The notes beneath the pieces are model-generated. The model did no database searches and was not told the DNA's origin. It saw only the letters and a program-made list of their open reading frames with translations. 64,000 nt of DNA from CAJBVG01 sp943371425 (GTDB lineage: Bacteria > Bacteroidota > Bacteroidia > Sphingobacteriales > Sphingobacteriaceae). Positions 16,332 to 25,822 of the stretch are shown piece after piece. Numbering within the stretch: position 1 is the first letter of the stretch; each line of letters starts with the position of its first letter. The translations under genes and the position numbers were made by a program. The DNA lies in NCBI GenBank assembly GCA_943371425.1, contig CALRUR010000005.1:62001-126000 (forward strand), in the 5' to 3' direction.

Positions 16332-18434
16332 ATGCTTGGAGTAAACAAAAAGAAAGGTGAACCAGTAGCTGTTGTTAAGCCTGAAAGCCATATTTCTGAA
16401 GATATCTTATTAAAAGCTTGGGAGTTGATGTGTACCGCAAAAGCACTCACAGAGCTTTATGAAGCGAATAAAGAAGTAACTGCAAAGTACGTACATGCCA
16501 CTTCTAGAGGGCATGAGGCCATTCAGTTGGCAATGGGTTTGCAACTAAAACCACAAGATTATTTATCGGCCTATTACCGCGACGATTCTATGTTATTGGC
16601 CATTGGGATGAAACCATATGAGCTAATGTTGCAGTTATTGGCAAAACGCGACGATCCTTTTTCTGGGGGTAGAACGTATTATGCTCACCCTAGTTTGAAT
16701 CGCCCCGACATGCCCAAAATTCCGCATCAATCGTCGGCAACAGGCATGCAAGCTATACCTACAACTGGTGTGGCCATGGGTATACAATACAAAGAAAATA
16801 CTGGCATGTTAGCCGTCGATGAGCATTCGCCTATTGTGGTTTGTTCTTTAGGCGATGCATGTATTACAGAAGGTGAAGTAGCAGAAGCATTTCAAATGGC
16901 CGTGCTAAAAAAATTGCCAATTATATATTTAGTGCAAGATAATGAATGGGATATTTCTGCAAATGCTAAAGAAATTCGTGCAATGGATGCGAACGAATAC
17001 GCAGCAGGATTTAAAGGTTTAGAAGTAAGATCTATTGATGGAACCGATTTTTACGAATCGTATAAAACCATTGAAGAGGTAATAAAAACAGTACGTACAG
17101 AGCGTCGCCCATTTTTAATACATGCAAAAGTACCTTTGTTAAATCACCATACCTCTGGTGTGCGAAAAGAATGGTACCGCGACGATTTAGAGGAAGCTGC
17201 TTTACGTGATCCTTTTCCAAAATTCAAAAAACAACTTATAGAATCGGGAATTGAAGAGTTAATTTTAGATGCTCTTGATGCAAAAGTTCGTAAAGATGTG
17301 CAATTGCAATATGACCGTGCTTTATTAGCCGACGATCCTCGCCCGGAAGATTTATTTACGCATGATTTTGCGCCAACACCCGTAACAAAAGAAGAAGGAG
17401 AGCGCGAACCACAAGGTAAAGAAGCCACTGTAATGGTTGATTCTGCTTTGTTTGCAGTAAAGGAATTAATGGAGAAACATCCGGAATGTTTATTATATGG
17501 GCAAGATGTAGGAGCAAGGTTAGGTGGTGTGTTTAGAGAAGCAGCAACACTTGCAAATAAATTTGGAAGCAACAGAGTTTTTAATACACCTATACAAGAA
17601 GCATTTATAATCGGAAGCACTGTGGGCATGTCGGCAGTTGGGCTTAAACCAATTGTCGAAGTTCAATTTGCAGATTACATTTGGCCAGGCTTAAATCAAT
17701 TATTTACAGAAGTTTCGCGCTCTTGTTATTTATCAAACGGTAAATGGCCAGTGAGTGCAATTATACGTGTACCAATTGGTGCATATGGAAGTGGTGGTCC
17801 ATATCACTCTTCATCTGTTGAATCTGTATTAGCAAATATTCGTGGAATTAAAATTTGCTACCCTTCTACAGGAGCCGATTTAAAAGGATTGATGAAGGCA
17901 GCATACTACGACCCAAATCCGGTAGTGATGTTAGAACATAAAGGTTTGTATTGGTCGAAAATTAAAGGCACCGAAGATGCAAAAACAATAGAGCCCGATG
18001 AAGATTACATTATACCAATTGGAAAAGGTAGAATAGTACAAGAATCGAATACCGATGAACACACGCAAACCATTACTATAATTACTTACGGAATGGGAGT
18101 GTACTGGGCTAAAAATGCATCGAGGCAATTAAAATCTCAAGTAGAAATTATTGATTTACGTAGTATACATCCGGTAGATACTGAAATGGTTTTTGCATCA
18201 GTACAAAAAAATGGAAGATGTTTAGTGTTAACTGAAGAACCGGTAAATAACTCATTTGCACAAGCATTGGCAGGAAGAATTTCATCAGCATGTTTTCAAT
18301 ATTTAGATGCGCCTGTTAAAGTAGTAGGTTCAGAATCACTACCAGCCATTCCATTAAATTCAACGTTAGAAAAAACAATGATTCCAAATGCCGACAAAGT
18401 AAATGTTGCCATCAACGAATTATTATCTTATTAA
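16332..18434 (+). CDS. Fused E1 alpha-beta component of a branched-chain 2-oxoacid dehydrogenase
   Basis: A 700-residue single-chain thiamin-diphosphate enzyme. Residues about 20-345 are the E1-alpha part with the diphosphate-binding GDACITEGEV...VQDN. Residues about 365-700 are the E1-beta part (LLYGQDVGARLGGVFREA, VEVQFADYIWPGLNQ, ending in the transketolase C-domain). The reaction is decarboxylation of 2-oxoisovalerate-type acids with transfer to lipoyl E2. E2 and E3 are not in the window. The closest known group is the fused E1 of Bacteroidota. The 18434 stop is 5 bp from the next gene. Confidence 0.87.
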   Translation: MLGVNKKKGEPVAVVKPESHISEDILLKAWELMCTAKALTELYEANKEVTAKYVHATSRGHEAIQLAMGLQLKPQDYLSAYYRDDSMLLAIGMKPYELMLQLLAKRDDPFSGGRTYYAHPSLNRPDMPKIPHQSSATGMQAIPTTGVAMGIQYKENTGMLAVDEHSPIVVCSLGDACITEGEVAEAFQMAVLKKLPIIYLVQDNEWDISANAKEIRAMDANEYAAGFKGLEVRSIDGTDFYESYKTIEEVIKTVRTERRPFLIHAKVPLLNHHTSGVRKEWYRDDLEEAALRDPFPKFKKQLIESGIEELILDALDAKVRKDVQLQYDRALLADDPRPEDLFTHDFAPTPVTKEEGEREPQGKEATVMVDSALFAVKELMEKHPECLLYGQDVGARLGGVFREAATLANKFGSNRVFNTPIQEAFIIGSTVGMSAVGLKPIVEVQFADYIWPGLNQLFTEVSRSCYLSNGKWPVSAIIRVPIGAYGSGGPYHSSSVESVLANIRGIKICYPSTGADLKGLMKAAYYDPNPVVMLEHKGLYWSKIKGTEDAKTIEPDEDYIIPIGKGRIVQESNTDEHTQTITIITYGMGVYWAKNASRQLKSQVEIIDLRSIHPVDTEMVFASVQKNGRCLVLTEEPVNNSFAQALAGRISSACFQYLDAPVKVVGSESLPAIPLNSTLEKTMIPNADKVNVAINELLSY

Positions 18435-18439
18435 TAGAA

Positions 18440-19078
18440 ATGAAAAAACTACTATCCATTTTATTTTTAGTTACTATGGTGTTTTTGTATGCTGATGTTA
18501 CAGCACAAGTACCAAACAGACAAAGAAAAAAAGCGCCTAAAAAAGTAGCGCCTAAACCCTTGCCACCACCTCCACCTCCAGCAGAGGTTGTAAAAGAACC
18601 CACGTTAGAAGAAACTAAAACTTGGATACTCGAAAAAATATTGAAGTTTAAACCATTAGTATATTTTTCATCGAGCATACCTGCTAAAAATAATTGTTCT
18701 TACCAAGTTACGGCAGCAGCATTTGATCTAAACGATCATTTAATTTTGCATTTAAAATCGGAACCTACTTCAGCTTGTTTTAAAGACCAGTTGCAAACCA
18801 TTACCATCGATTTTACTTTAATTGATGTAAAAAGAACAAACACAGTAGAAACCACCAGAAGAATATTGTTATTCCCACTTACCCTCGAAAAACCTTTTAA
18901 TCTAATTTACGCACCGGAGAGTGCAATGAAAAAGCAATCGATAATTCAGTACAATACAATTATTGCATTCGATAAAAGTGCTACTTATGAAACAAATTTG
19001 GCTACAAGAATGGGCAAAGCTTTAATAAAAATGAACGAATTTAAAAAAGACAGTACCAATACAAAGGAGAGTTACTAG
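18440..19078 (+). CDS. Exported protein of unknown function
   Basis: 212 residues: a signal peptide (MKKLLSILFLVTMVFLYADVTAQ), then a basic/proline-rich linker (KKAPKKVAPKPLPPPPPPAE, residues about 30-50), then a mixed domain to the end. I recognise no family. The gene starts 5 bp after the E1 gene and is followed by a strong Rho-independent terminator at 19120, so it is the last gene of that unit. The proline stretch may be a periplasmic spacer. Confidence 0.65.
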   Translation: MKKLLSILFLVTMVFLYADVTAQVPNRQRKKAPKKVAPKPLPPPPPPAEVVKEPTLEETKTWILEKILKFKPLVYFSSSIPAKNNCSYQVTAAAFDLNDHLILHLKSEPTSACFKDQLQTITIDFTLIDVKRTNTVETTRRILLFPLTLEKPFNLIYAPESAMKKQSIIQYNTIIAFDKSATYETNLATRMGKALIKMNEFKKDSTNTKESY

Positions 19079-19119
19079 AATATATTTCTACAAATTCGAT
19101 ATTTTTCAAAATAATTATT

Positions 19120-19156
19120 TAAAGAATAGCCCTAATTTAAGGGCTATTCTTTTTTG
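19120..19156 (+). terminator. Rho-independent terminator
   Basis: An 11-bp perfect stem (19123-19133 with 19140-19150; AGAATAGCCCT / AGGGCTATTCT) with loop AATTTA, followed by TTTTT. Confidence 0.92.
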
Positions 19157-19169
19157 ACACGATTATTGC

Positions 19170-19198
19170 TTGTAGACACTAAAAATCATATATATTAG
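19170..19198 (+). promoter_or_regulatory. Bacteroidota-type promoter of the metalloprotease gene
   Basis: -33 TTG at 19170-19172, an 18-base spacer, and TATATTAG at 19191-19198 (one mismatch to TAnnTTTG). The ATG is 20 bases downstream. Confidence 0.55.
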
Positions 19199-19217
19199 CA
19201 AATCTAAAAAACTAAAA

Positions 19218-22200
19218 ATGTTAACAAAATTCATTAAAAGTACCACCCTATTAGGTGTAATCATTATTACAATGGTTACTCAAGCTAAGGCAAATAAATC
19301 ATTTTGGTCTGATGTTCCTGCTAATACATTAAATCGTATTACAGATGGCACAAAAGTGTATCCAGATAAATACAGATCATTATCATTGAATTATGAAGGG
19401 CTGAAGACATTATTACAAACTGCACCATCTGCGGCAATCGAAAATTTTAATAGAGTGAAACCTGTTATAATAGAATTGCCAATGCCATACGGTTCTACAG
19501 AAACTTTTCGAATTGTAGAAACACCTATGATGGAACCAGGGCTTGCAAATAAATATGCTGAAATAAAAACATACTCTGGTGTGAGTATAGAAAACCCTAG
19601 AAACACAGTAAAGATGGATATTGGTCCGTTTGGATTTCATGCTATGGTTTTAGCTGATGAAGGCCGTTACTTTATCGACCCAATATCTAATTATACTACT
19701 ACCCAATACATGAGTTTTTACAGAAAAGATGTACCCACTTGGGCGAATACATTTACCTGTTCTACTGTAGCTGATGAACAGTTTATGGAAGAAACAAAAA
19801 CTCGCTTAGAAAATTATTACAATCGTAATTCAAGTGCTGCCGAAATACAAATGCGTAATTACAGATTAGCATTAGCTTGTACAGTAGAATACTCTGCAGC
19901 TGCAACTGGTTTAACAAATCCAACCAAGGCACAAGTTTTAGCAAAAATGGTTACTTCCATGAACCGAGTTAACGGTGTGTACGAGAAAGATGTGGCGGTA
20001 CACATGAACATAATTGAGAATAATGATACTTTAATTTATTTACCAGGAGCAGCAGACCCTTATTCGAATAATAATGGTGGAACAATGTTAACGGAAAATG
20101 TTACCACTATAAATGCAAGAATAGGTTTAGCAAATTACGACATTGGCCATGTGTTTAGTACTGGCGGTGGAGGTATTGCGGGCTTAGGAGTAATTTGTAC
20201 CTCATCAAAAGCAAGAGGTGTTACGGGTTCTCCATCACCTGTAGGCGATGCATTCGACATTGATTATGTTGCTCATGAAATGGGACATCAATTTGCCGGA
20301 AACCACACGTTTAATTCAACTACGGGAGCATGTGCTGGCGGTAATAGAAATGGAAATACTGCTTGGGAACCAGGAAGTGGAACCACTATTATGGCATATG
20401 CTGGTATTTGTGGTGCCGATGATATTCAACCAAACTCCGATCCTTATTTCCATACAGGAAGTTTAGATGAAATAAATGCATTTATAACAGTAGGTTCAGG
20501 TAATACATGTCCAGCAAAAGTGCTTTCTGGTAATAATCCACCTGTAGTAGATGCAGGTTTAAATTATACCATTCCAATTAGTACACCTTTTATGCTTACA
20601 GGAAGTGGAACAGATCCTGATGGCGATGTTTTAAGTTATAGTTGGGAACAAATGGACATCGGTCCGGGCGGTGCCCCAGCTTCTACAACTGGAAACTCTC
20701 CAATGTTTAGGTTTTTCAATCCAAAAGCAGATCCAATAAGGTCCTTCCCTAAATTGAATGATATTTTAACAAACGTTGCTGTAAAAGGCGAACGTTTACC
20801 AAACTACGCTCGTTCTATGAAATTCCGCTTAACAGCAAGAGATAATAAATTAGTAGGTGGTGGAACGGGTAAGGATGAAATGACAGTTACTGTTTCTGCA
20901 GCAGCTGGTCCTTTTAATATTTCGAGTTCTAATACAATTGATACGATGTTTGTGGGCAGCGAAGAGTTAATTACTTGGAATGTTGCTAATACAAATGCAA
21001 CGCCAATTAACTGTTCTCTTGTAAGAATACTTTTATCGACAGATGCTGGCCAAACATTTTCCATCATTTTAAAAGATAGTACTGCAAATGATGGTTCAGA
21101 AACGATCACTGTACCTAACAATGTAAGTAACACATGCCGTATAAAAGTAGAGGCGATTGGAAATATATTCTTTGATATAAATAATGCTGCAATAAGAGTT
21201 ATAGCGCCTTCTGCTCCTAGTTTTAACATTGCAGCGGTAAATAATATTCCAGCAGGTGTTTGTGCTCCAGATTCTGCAAGTTTTAATGTAAGCTTTAGTG
21301 CAATTTTAGGATTTAACAACTTGATTACCTTATCTGCTTCAAACGTGCCTTCTGGTGCAAATGTAGTGTTTAGTAGTGCTACAGCTTTACCAGGCGAAAC
21401 AGTTGTAATGAAAGTTAGCACACAAGGCTTATCAGCAGGTGTAAAAAACATAACTGTGGTTGGTACCTCAGGTAATATTGTAAAAAATGCAGCATTAAGT
21501 TTTTCTGTAATAACAGCCTTAACCACCGGTTCTACTTTTTCTGCACCAGCAAATGGGCAATTAAATGTAAATCCAAACACCCCTTTTACATGGTCTACAG
21601 TATCGGGCGCAAGTGGTTACCGTTTGCAAATTGCAACAGATACTAACTTTAACAACCATGTTTTAGATACAAATATTGTTGGTGCTGGTAGTACTAATTA
21701 TATTCCTAGTGGATTACCATCTGCAACAAAATTATATGCGAAAATAAATGCATTTAATGCTTGTGGAAATGGACCTATAAGTTCTTTCATTAATTTTACT
21801 ACGGGTAGTAAACCAAATGCACCAAGCACGCTTATTTTATTATCGCAAGCAGCTACAAGTGCTACTATTAAATGGACAGATAATTCTACCAATGAATCTG
21901 GTTATAGAGTAGAGCAGTCTGTAAATAACGATACCACTTTCTTAGAGGTGGCTTCTAATTTAGGCGCAAATACTACTATTTACATCTCACCTAACTTAGT
22001 AACTGGTACTACCTATTACTACAGAGTTCGTGCTATTAACGGATTAGGATTTTCGGATTATTCGAATGTATTAATGGTGCCATTTGGTGTAGGTATTAAC
22101 ACTAAAAATTCTTTTGCTGAATTAAATGTTTACCCAAATCCATCAGAAAATATAGTAAAAATTAATATTGTTGATGCATATAGAGGCCTCACAAACATTG

Positions 22201-22367
22201 CTATTTACGATGAATTAGGTAGATTAATATCTTCAGAAAAAATAAATAAAACAGATGAACAATTTACAACAAGTATAGACCTTACGAACTACTCGAACGG
22301 CGTATACATGTTGCAAATTACATCCGATGAAAAATCGAGTTCGCAAAGAATTGTAAAGCTGAAGTAG
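19218..22367 (+). CDS. T9SS-secreted reprolysin-like zinc metalloprotease
   Basis: A 1049-residue secreted protease. There is a signal peptide (ends near residue 25, VTQAKA), a propeptide-like region, and a catalytic domain with the metzincin motif HEMGHQFAGNH starting at His353 (HExxHxxGxxH). Then come Ig/FN3-like modules (GTDPDGDVLSYSW near residue 470, a FN3 module around 875-960 with YRVRAINGLGFSDYSN). It ends in a type-A T9SS sorting domain (LNVYPNPSENIVKI...YSNGVYMLQI...RIVKLK). It should be exported by the Sec system and then T9SS. It has its own promoter and is bounded by terminators on both sides. Confidence 0.9.
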   Translation: MLTKFIKSTTLLGVIIITMVTQAKANKSFWSDVPANTLNRITDGTKVYPDKYRSLSLNYEGLKTLLQTAPSAAIENFNRVKPVIIELPMPYGSTETFRIVETPMMEPGLANKYAEIKTYSGVSIENPRNTVKMDIGPFGFHAMVLADEGRYFIDPISNYTTTQYMSFYRKDVPTWANTFTCSTVADEQFMEETKTRLENYYNRNSSAAEIQMRNYRLALACTVEYSAAATGLTNPTKAQVLAKMVTSMNRVNGVYEKDVAVHMNIIENNDTLIYLPGAADPYSNNNGGTMLTENVTTINARIGLANYDIGHVFSTGGGGIAGLGVICTSSKARGVTGSPSPVGDAFDIDYVAHEMGHQFAGNHTFNSTTGACAGGNRNGNTAWEPGSGTTIMAYAGICGADDIQPNSDPYFHTGSLDEINAFITVGSGNTCPAKVLSGNNPPVVDAGLNYTIPISTPFMLTGSGTDPDGDVLSYSWEQMDIGPGGAPASTTGNSPMFRFFNPKADPIRSFPKLNDILTNVAVKGERLPNYARSMKFRLTARDNKLVGGGTGKDEMTVTVSAAAGPFNISSSNTIDTMFVGSEELITWNVANTNATPINCSLVRILLSTDAGQTFSIILKDSTANDGSETITVPNNVSNTCRIKVEAIGNIFFDINNAAIRVIAPSAPSFNIAAVNNIPAGVCAPDSASFNVSFSAILGFNNLITLSASNVPSGANVVFSSATALPGETVVMKVSTQGLSAGVKNITVVGTSGNIVKNAALSFSVITALTTGSTFSAPANGQLNVNPNTPFTWSTVSGASGYRLQIATDTNFNNHVLDTNIVGAGSTNYIPSGLPSATKLYAKINAFNACGNGPISSFINFTTGSKPNAPSTLILLSQAATSATIKWTDNSTNESGYRVEQSVNNDTTFLEVASNLGANTTIYISPNLVTGTTYYYRVRAINGLGFSDYSNVLMVPFGVGINTKNSFAELNVYPNPSENIVKINIVDAYRGLTNIAIYDELGRLISSEKINKTDEQFTTSIDLTNYSNGVYMLQITSDEKSSSQRIVKLK

Positions 22368-22394
22368 AAATATAAAAAGAAAATAGAAAAGTGT

Positions 22395-22442
22395 AAAGAC
22401 TTTCTAGAATTACTAATTGCTTAGTAATTCCAGAAAGTCTTT
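22395..22442 (+). terminator. Long terminator hairpin shared with the convergent gene
   Basis: 22395-22405 pairs with 22432-22442 and 22407-22416 with 22421-22430, giving 21 bp with one A-C mismatch and loop TTGC, followed by a T-rich tract. Its right half encodes the C-terminus and stop of the minus-strand hydrolase. Confidence 0.88.
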
Positions 22443-23093
22443 TTTTATTTTATCATGTGGAGCCTTTTCGAAAGGGTGACCCGTTTCTGGATATACAGCA
22501 AGTTTTGCGTTCGGTATAGATTTATAGGTTTTAATGCTTTCTTCAATACTAACTATTGCATCTCTATCGCCAACTGTAATTAAGCATTTAGCTTGTATGT
22601 CTTTCAAATTATCTGAATCTAATAGAGGCTGGTCGCCTAATTGTTTTAACAAGGCATGCGTTTGCGTTAATACTTTAGGCCATTTTTCGCCATGGCTTTT
22701 ATGTAAATGATCTGCAAATACAGGAACTTTTTCTGCTATTTTAACCGGATTAATCATGGCAATTTGTTTCTGTGCTTGTTCCGGATGCCAATCGAATATC
22801 GTTCCGAATGTCATTACAGCCTTTACACGTTCTTTAAATGCAAGAGCCAATCGTAAGGCAACATAGCCACCTAAACTATAACCTAAAATGGCTATATCAC
22901 CTTTAATATTATTTATTTCTTTAGAAATCCAATTTTCGAAAACTTCAATGCTAAAATCTTGTTCAAATGCTGGATGCTCTCCATGCCCTGGGAAATCAAA
23001 AGAGTAAACGTTGTGTTCTGAGTTAAACTCATTATTTAAACCACTCATTTGAAGCTTAGTGCCTATTGCACCGTGTAATAATAATATGTTCAT
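22413..23093 (-). CDS. Alpha/beta hydrolase
   Basis: 226 residues, starting at MNILLLHGAIG; an ATG seven codons upstream is less likely because the fold begins at ILLLHG. The nucleophile is in GYSLGG, the acid probably in VGDRDAIV and the base in ETGHPFEK. The substrate is unknown. It is divergent from menG, so a MenH role is possible but the sequence alone does not show it. The last codons lie within the terminator stem of the convergent protease gene. Confidence 0.78.
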   Translation of the reverse strand: MNILLLHGAIGTKLQMSGLNNEFNSEHNVYSFDFPGHGEHPAFEQDFSIEVFENWISKEINNIKGDIAILGYSLGGYVALRLALAFKERVKAVMTFGTIFDWHPEQAQKQIAMINPVKIAEKVPVFADHLHKSHGEKWPKVLTQTHALLKQLGDQPLLDSDNLKDIQAKCLITVGDRDAIVSIEESIKTYKSIPNAKLAVYPETGHPFEKAPHDKIKKDFLELLSN

Positions 23094-23154
23094 TTTTCTA
23101 TAAGGTTTTTTCAAATATCGGCATTAACAATTAGATTTCTTAACTTCGCAACCC

Positions 23155-23880
23155 ATGGGAACAAATGTAAAACCATATAATCAACAAGACTCTAAGAAAG
23201 AGCAAGTGGCTACAATGTTTAATAACATTGCAAAAACATACGATTTCTTAAATCATTTTCTATCCTTAGGTATTGATATAATTTGGCGTAAAAAAGCGAT
23301 TGCTGAGCTTAAAGAAGTAAATCCTAAGTTAATTTTAGATGTAGCAACCGGAACAGGCGATTTTGCTTTTGAAGCGCTTTCCTTAAATCCAGATAAAATT
23401 ATTGGAGTAGATATTTCGCAAGGGATGTTAGACATTGCGCAACAAAAAATTACGAAACGTAAGGAGAGCAAGCGTTTTGAAGTACGTTTAGGTGACTCTG
23501 AAAGGCTTTTGTTCGATGATAATGTATTCGATGCAATTACCGTGAGTTTTGGCGTACGTAATTTCGAAAACCTTGATAAAGGACTGCAAGACATGCATCG
23601 TGTGCTCAGAATTGGCGGTAAAGTGGTGATTTTGGAGTTTTCGAACCCTAAAAAATTCCCCATTAAACAATTTTATAACTTTTATTCGTTTAAACTATTG
23701 CCAACTTTTGGTAAATTGTTTTCAAACGATGCAAGGGCTTATACTTATCTGCCCGAATCAGTGAAAGCATTTCCAGATGGAAACGATTTTTTAAGTAGGT
23801 TAACAGAAGCAGGATTTAAACAAACTAAATGCAAAGTATTAGGATTCGGCATTTGTAGTATTTATACAGGTATTAAATAG
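23155..23880 (+). CDS. ubiE: Demethylmenaquinone methyltransferase (MenG/UbiE)
   Basis: A 241-residue class I SAM methyltransferase that methylates demethylmenaquinone, the last step of menaquinone synthesis. The family N-terminus KKEQVATMFNNIAKTYDFLNHFLSLGIDIIWRKKAI is followed by the SAM loop DVATGTGDFAF and then SFGVRNFENLDKGLQDMHRVLRIGG. Together these are diagnostic for UbiE/MenG. Its TAG stop shares a base with the GTG start of porT, a gene pair commonly seen in Bacteroidota. The ATG follows TAACTTCG (one mismatch to the -7 element) by 6 bases. Confidence 0.92.
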   Translation: MGTNVKPYNQQDSKKEQVATMFNNIAKTYDFLNHFLSLGIDIIWRKKAIAELKEVNPKLILDVATGTGDFAFEALSLNPDKIIGVDISQGMLDIAQQKITKRKESKRFEVRLGDSERLLFDDNVFDAITVSFGVRNFENLDKGLQDMHRVLRIGGKVVILEFSNPKKFPIKQFYNFYSFKLLPTFGKLFSNDARAYTYLPESVKAFPDGNDFLSRLTEAGFKQTKCKVLGFGICSIYTGIK

Positions 23881-24581
23881 TGAAAAAATTAATATTCCTT
23901 TTCTTACTTCTATCTATCATTTACACCGATGTAAATGCGCAAATTAATTTGCCATCCTACGATCGACAGAAATTGCGATTTGGTTTTTTAATTGGTTTCA
24001 ACAATAGCAATCTTAAAGTATTTGAAAAACCTCAATTTTATCAAACAGACACACTCTTAAGTGCGATACCTGTTGGTGGCCCCGGTTTTAACATAGGCAT
24101 TGTTTCCAATGTTTTATTGTGGAGATATGTTGATTTACGCTTTACTCCAAACTTATCATTTATAGATCGTCAGATTCAATATACTTTTGCAGATGCTACT
24201 AAAAACACCACGCGTAGCATAGAATCTACCAATGTTGAATTTCCATTAGGGTTAAAAATTCGTAGTGTACGCCATCGTAACGTAGGCTTTTATGTTTTAG
24301 GTGGAATGAAATTTTCTTATGATGTAATTTCTCAGAAAAAAGTTGAAAAAGGAGAAGACCCGTTTGATGAATCAACACGTAAAGTGAAATTGCAGAACTA
24401 CGATATAGCCTATGAATGGGGCTTTGGATGGGATTTGTATTATCAATATTTTAAATTTACCCCGGAGTTTAAATTCTCATACGGTACAAGAGATATACTT
24501 AAAAAAGAAGGCCATTTATATTCACGTCCTCTTGATCAATTGTTTTCGAGAGTAGTTTGTCTTACCTTATATTTCGAATAA
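23880..24581 (+). CDS. porT: PorT-family type IX secretion outer membrane protein
   Basis: A 233-residue beta-barrel protein with an N-terminal signal peptide (KKLIFLFLLLSIIYTDVNAQ), followed by FGFLIGFNNSNLKV, GGPGFNIGIVSNVLLWRYVDLRFTP and a C-terminal strand ending YFE. This is the pattern of PorT, required for T9SS-dependent secretion and gliding in Bacteroidota. The start is a GTG overlapping the ubiE stop as TAGTG, with no ATG nearby. The ubiE-porT neighbourhood supports the call. T9SS substrates are encoded at 19218 and 55943. Confidence 0.85.
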   Translation: MKKLIFLFLLLSIIYTDVNAQINLPSYDRQKLRFGFLIGFNNSNLKVFEKPQFYQTDTLLSAIPVGGPGFNIGIVSNVLLWRYVDLRFTPNLSFIDRQIQYTFADATKNTTRSIESTNVEFPLGLKIRSVRHRNVGFYVLGGMKFSYDVISQKKVEKGEDPFDESTRKVKLQNYDIAYEWGFGWDLYYQYFKFTPEFKFSYGTRDILKKEGHLYSRPLDQLFSRVVCLTLYFE

Positions 24582-24585
24582 ATAA

Positions 24586-25347
24586 ATGAAAAAAACAGTA
24601 TTAATTACAGGGGCAAGTGCTGGAATAGGGGAGGCTTGTGCGCATTTATTTGCAAAAGAAAATTACAGAATAATAATTACTGCACGCAGAAAAGAAAAGC
24701 TTGAAGAAGTTCGCAAATTCTTAGTTTCCGAATACAAAGCCGAAGTATTGTGTTTAAATTTCGACGTTCAAAATAAAATAGAAGTTGAACAAGCACTAAA
24801 CTCACTACCTGCCGAATGGAATACCATTGATGTGTTAATAAACAACGCAGGACTATCTCTCGGACTCGAACCATTTTTTGATGGCGACACAAATGATTGG
24901 GAAACAATGATAGATACGAATGTAAAAGGGTTACTTTATGTTTCGAAAAACATTGCGAATAAAATGATTGCGCAAAAATTTGGTCACATTGTAAACATCG
25001 GTTCTATTGCCGGTAAAGAAAGTTACCCTAATGGAAATGTTTATTGTTCTACAAAAGCAGCTGTAGATTCATTAACAAAATCTATGCGAATGGATTTAGT
25101 ACCACAAGGAATAAAAGTTACGGCTATACATCCTGGTGCAGTAGAAACAGAATTTTCTATCGTACGTTTCAAAGGGGATGAACAAAGAGCAAAAAATGTG
25201 TACAACGGCTTCGAACCCTTAGACCCCGAGGACATTGCAGATGTTATACATTTTGCTGTTACACGTCCAGCCCATGTAAACATAAACGATTTACTAGTAA
25301 TGCCCACTGCCCAAGCCAGCGCCACCATCATCCATCGTAATTCATAA
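24586..25347 (+). CDS. Short-chain dehydrogenase/reductase (YdfG-like)
   Basis: A 253-residue SDR with the Rossmann motif TGASAGIGEA, NNAGLSLGLEP and the catalytic S...YCSTKAAVD (Tyr-x-x-x-Lys). It resembles the YdfG/serine-3-dehydrogenase group of NADP-dependent reductases; the physiological substrate is unknown. It begins 4 bp after porT. The last codons (IIHRNS) and the stop lie partly in a CATAATT repeat array, so the C-terminal tail is written in repeat sequence. Confidence 0.85.
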   Translation: MKKTVLITGASAGIGEACAHLFAKENYRIIITARRKEKLEEVRKFLVSEYKAEVLCLNFDVQNKIEVEQALNSLPAEWNTIDVLINNAGLSLGLEPFFDGDTNDWETMIDTNVKGLLYVSKNIANKMIAQKFGHIVNIGSIAGKESYPNGNVYCSTKAAVDSLTKSMRMDLVPQGIKVTAIHPGAVETEFSIVRFKGDEQRAKNVYNGFEPLDPEDIADVIHFAVTRPAHVNINDLLVMPTAQASATIIHRNS

Positions 25348-25363
25348 TTCATCATTCATAATT
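25336..25363. repeat. Heptad word array, core AATT, overlapping a coding end
   Basis: Units CGTAATT, CATAATT, CATCATT, CATAATT. The SDR stop codon (25345-25347) lies inside the second unit, and the array ends seven bases before the next start codon. Confidence 0.8.
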
Positions 25364-25369
25364 CAAAAC

Positions 25370-25822
25370 ATGTCTTTAATCACAAAAATAGATTCAGAAA
25401 TTAAAGCAGCAATGCTTTCTAAACAAGAGGCTCGCTTACGCGGATTACGTGCTATAAAAGCAGCATTGTTATTAGCAAAATCAGAAAAAGGTGCTGCTGA
25501 TGAATTAACAGAAGAAGCAGAACTAAAAGCAGTTCAAAAGCAAATTAAACAACGTAAAGATTCGATCGAAATTTACAAACAACAAAACCGAGAAGATCTT
25601 GCAAAAATTGAAGAGGAGGAGCTTGCCGTAATGGAAGAATTCATGCCTAAGCAATTATCTGCCGAAGAACTCTCATCAGCAATAGAAAAAATAGTAGCAG
25701 ATTTAGGAGTTACAGACCCTAAAGAAATGGGTAAAGTAATTGGCGCCGCTAATAAAATTTTACAAGGCAAAGCAGATGGAAAAGCCATTGCCGAAATGGT
25801 AAAACAAGTACTCAATAAATAG
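25370..25822 (+). CDS. GatB/YqeY-domain protein
   Basis: A 150-residue protein matching the YqeY family: KIDSEIKAAMLSKQEARLRGLRAIKAALLLAKSEKG, then KQIKQRKDSIEIYKQQNREDLAKIEEEELAVMEEFMPKQLS and VIGAANKILQGKADGKAIAEMVKQ. This resembles the tail domain of GatB, which binds tRNA in the amidotransferase. The precise role of free-standing YqeY is not established. It joins the next gene through a TAGTG stop-start overlap. Confidence 0.88.
   Translation: MSLITKIDSEIKAAMLSKQEARLRGLRAIKAALLLAKSEKGAADELTEEAELKAVQKQIKQRKDSIEIYKQQNREDLAKIEEEELAVMEEFMPKQLSAEELSSAIEKIVADLGVTDPKEMGKVIGAANKILQGKADGKAIAEMVKQVLNK

Noticed and set aside
20804..21580. 258-codon open frame antisense to the metalloprotease
   Set aside because: It lies wholly within a well-supported gene, has biased hydrophobic composition, and has no recognisable domain; it is a shadow of the repeat-rich coding strand.
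22413..23093. MenH assignment for the hydrolase next to menG
   Set aside because: Only the general alpha/beta-hydrolase motifs are seen; the genes are divergent and no other men genes are present.
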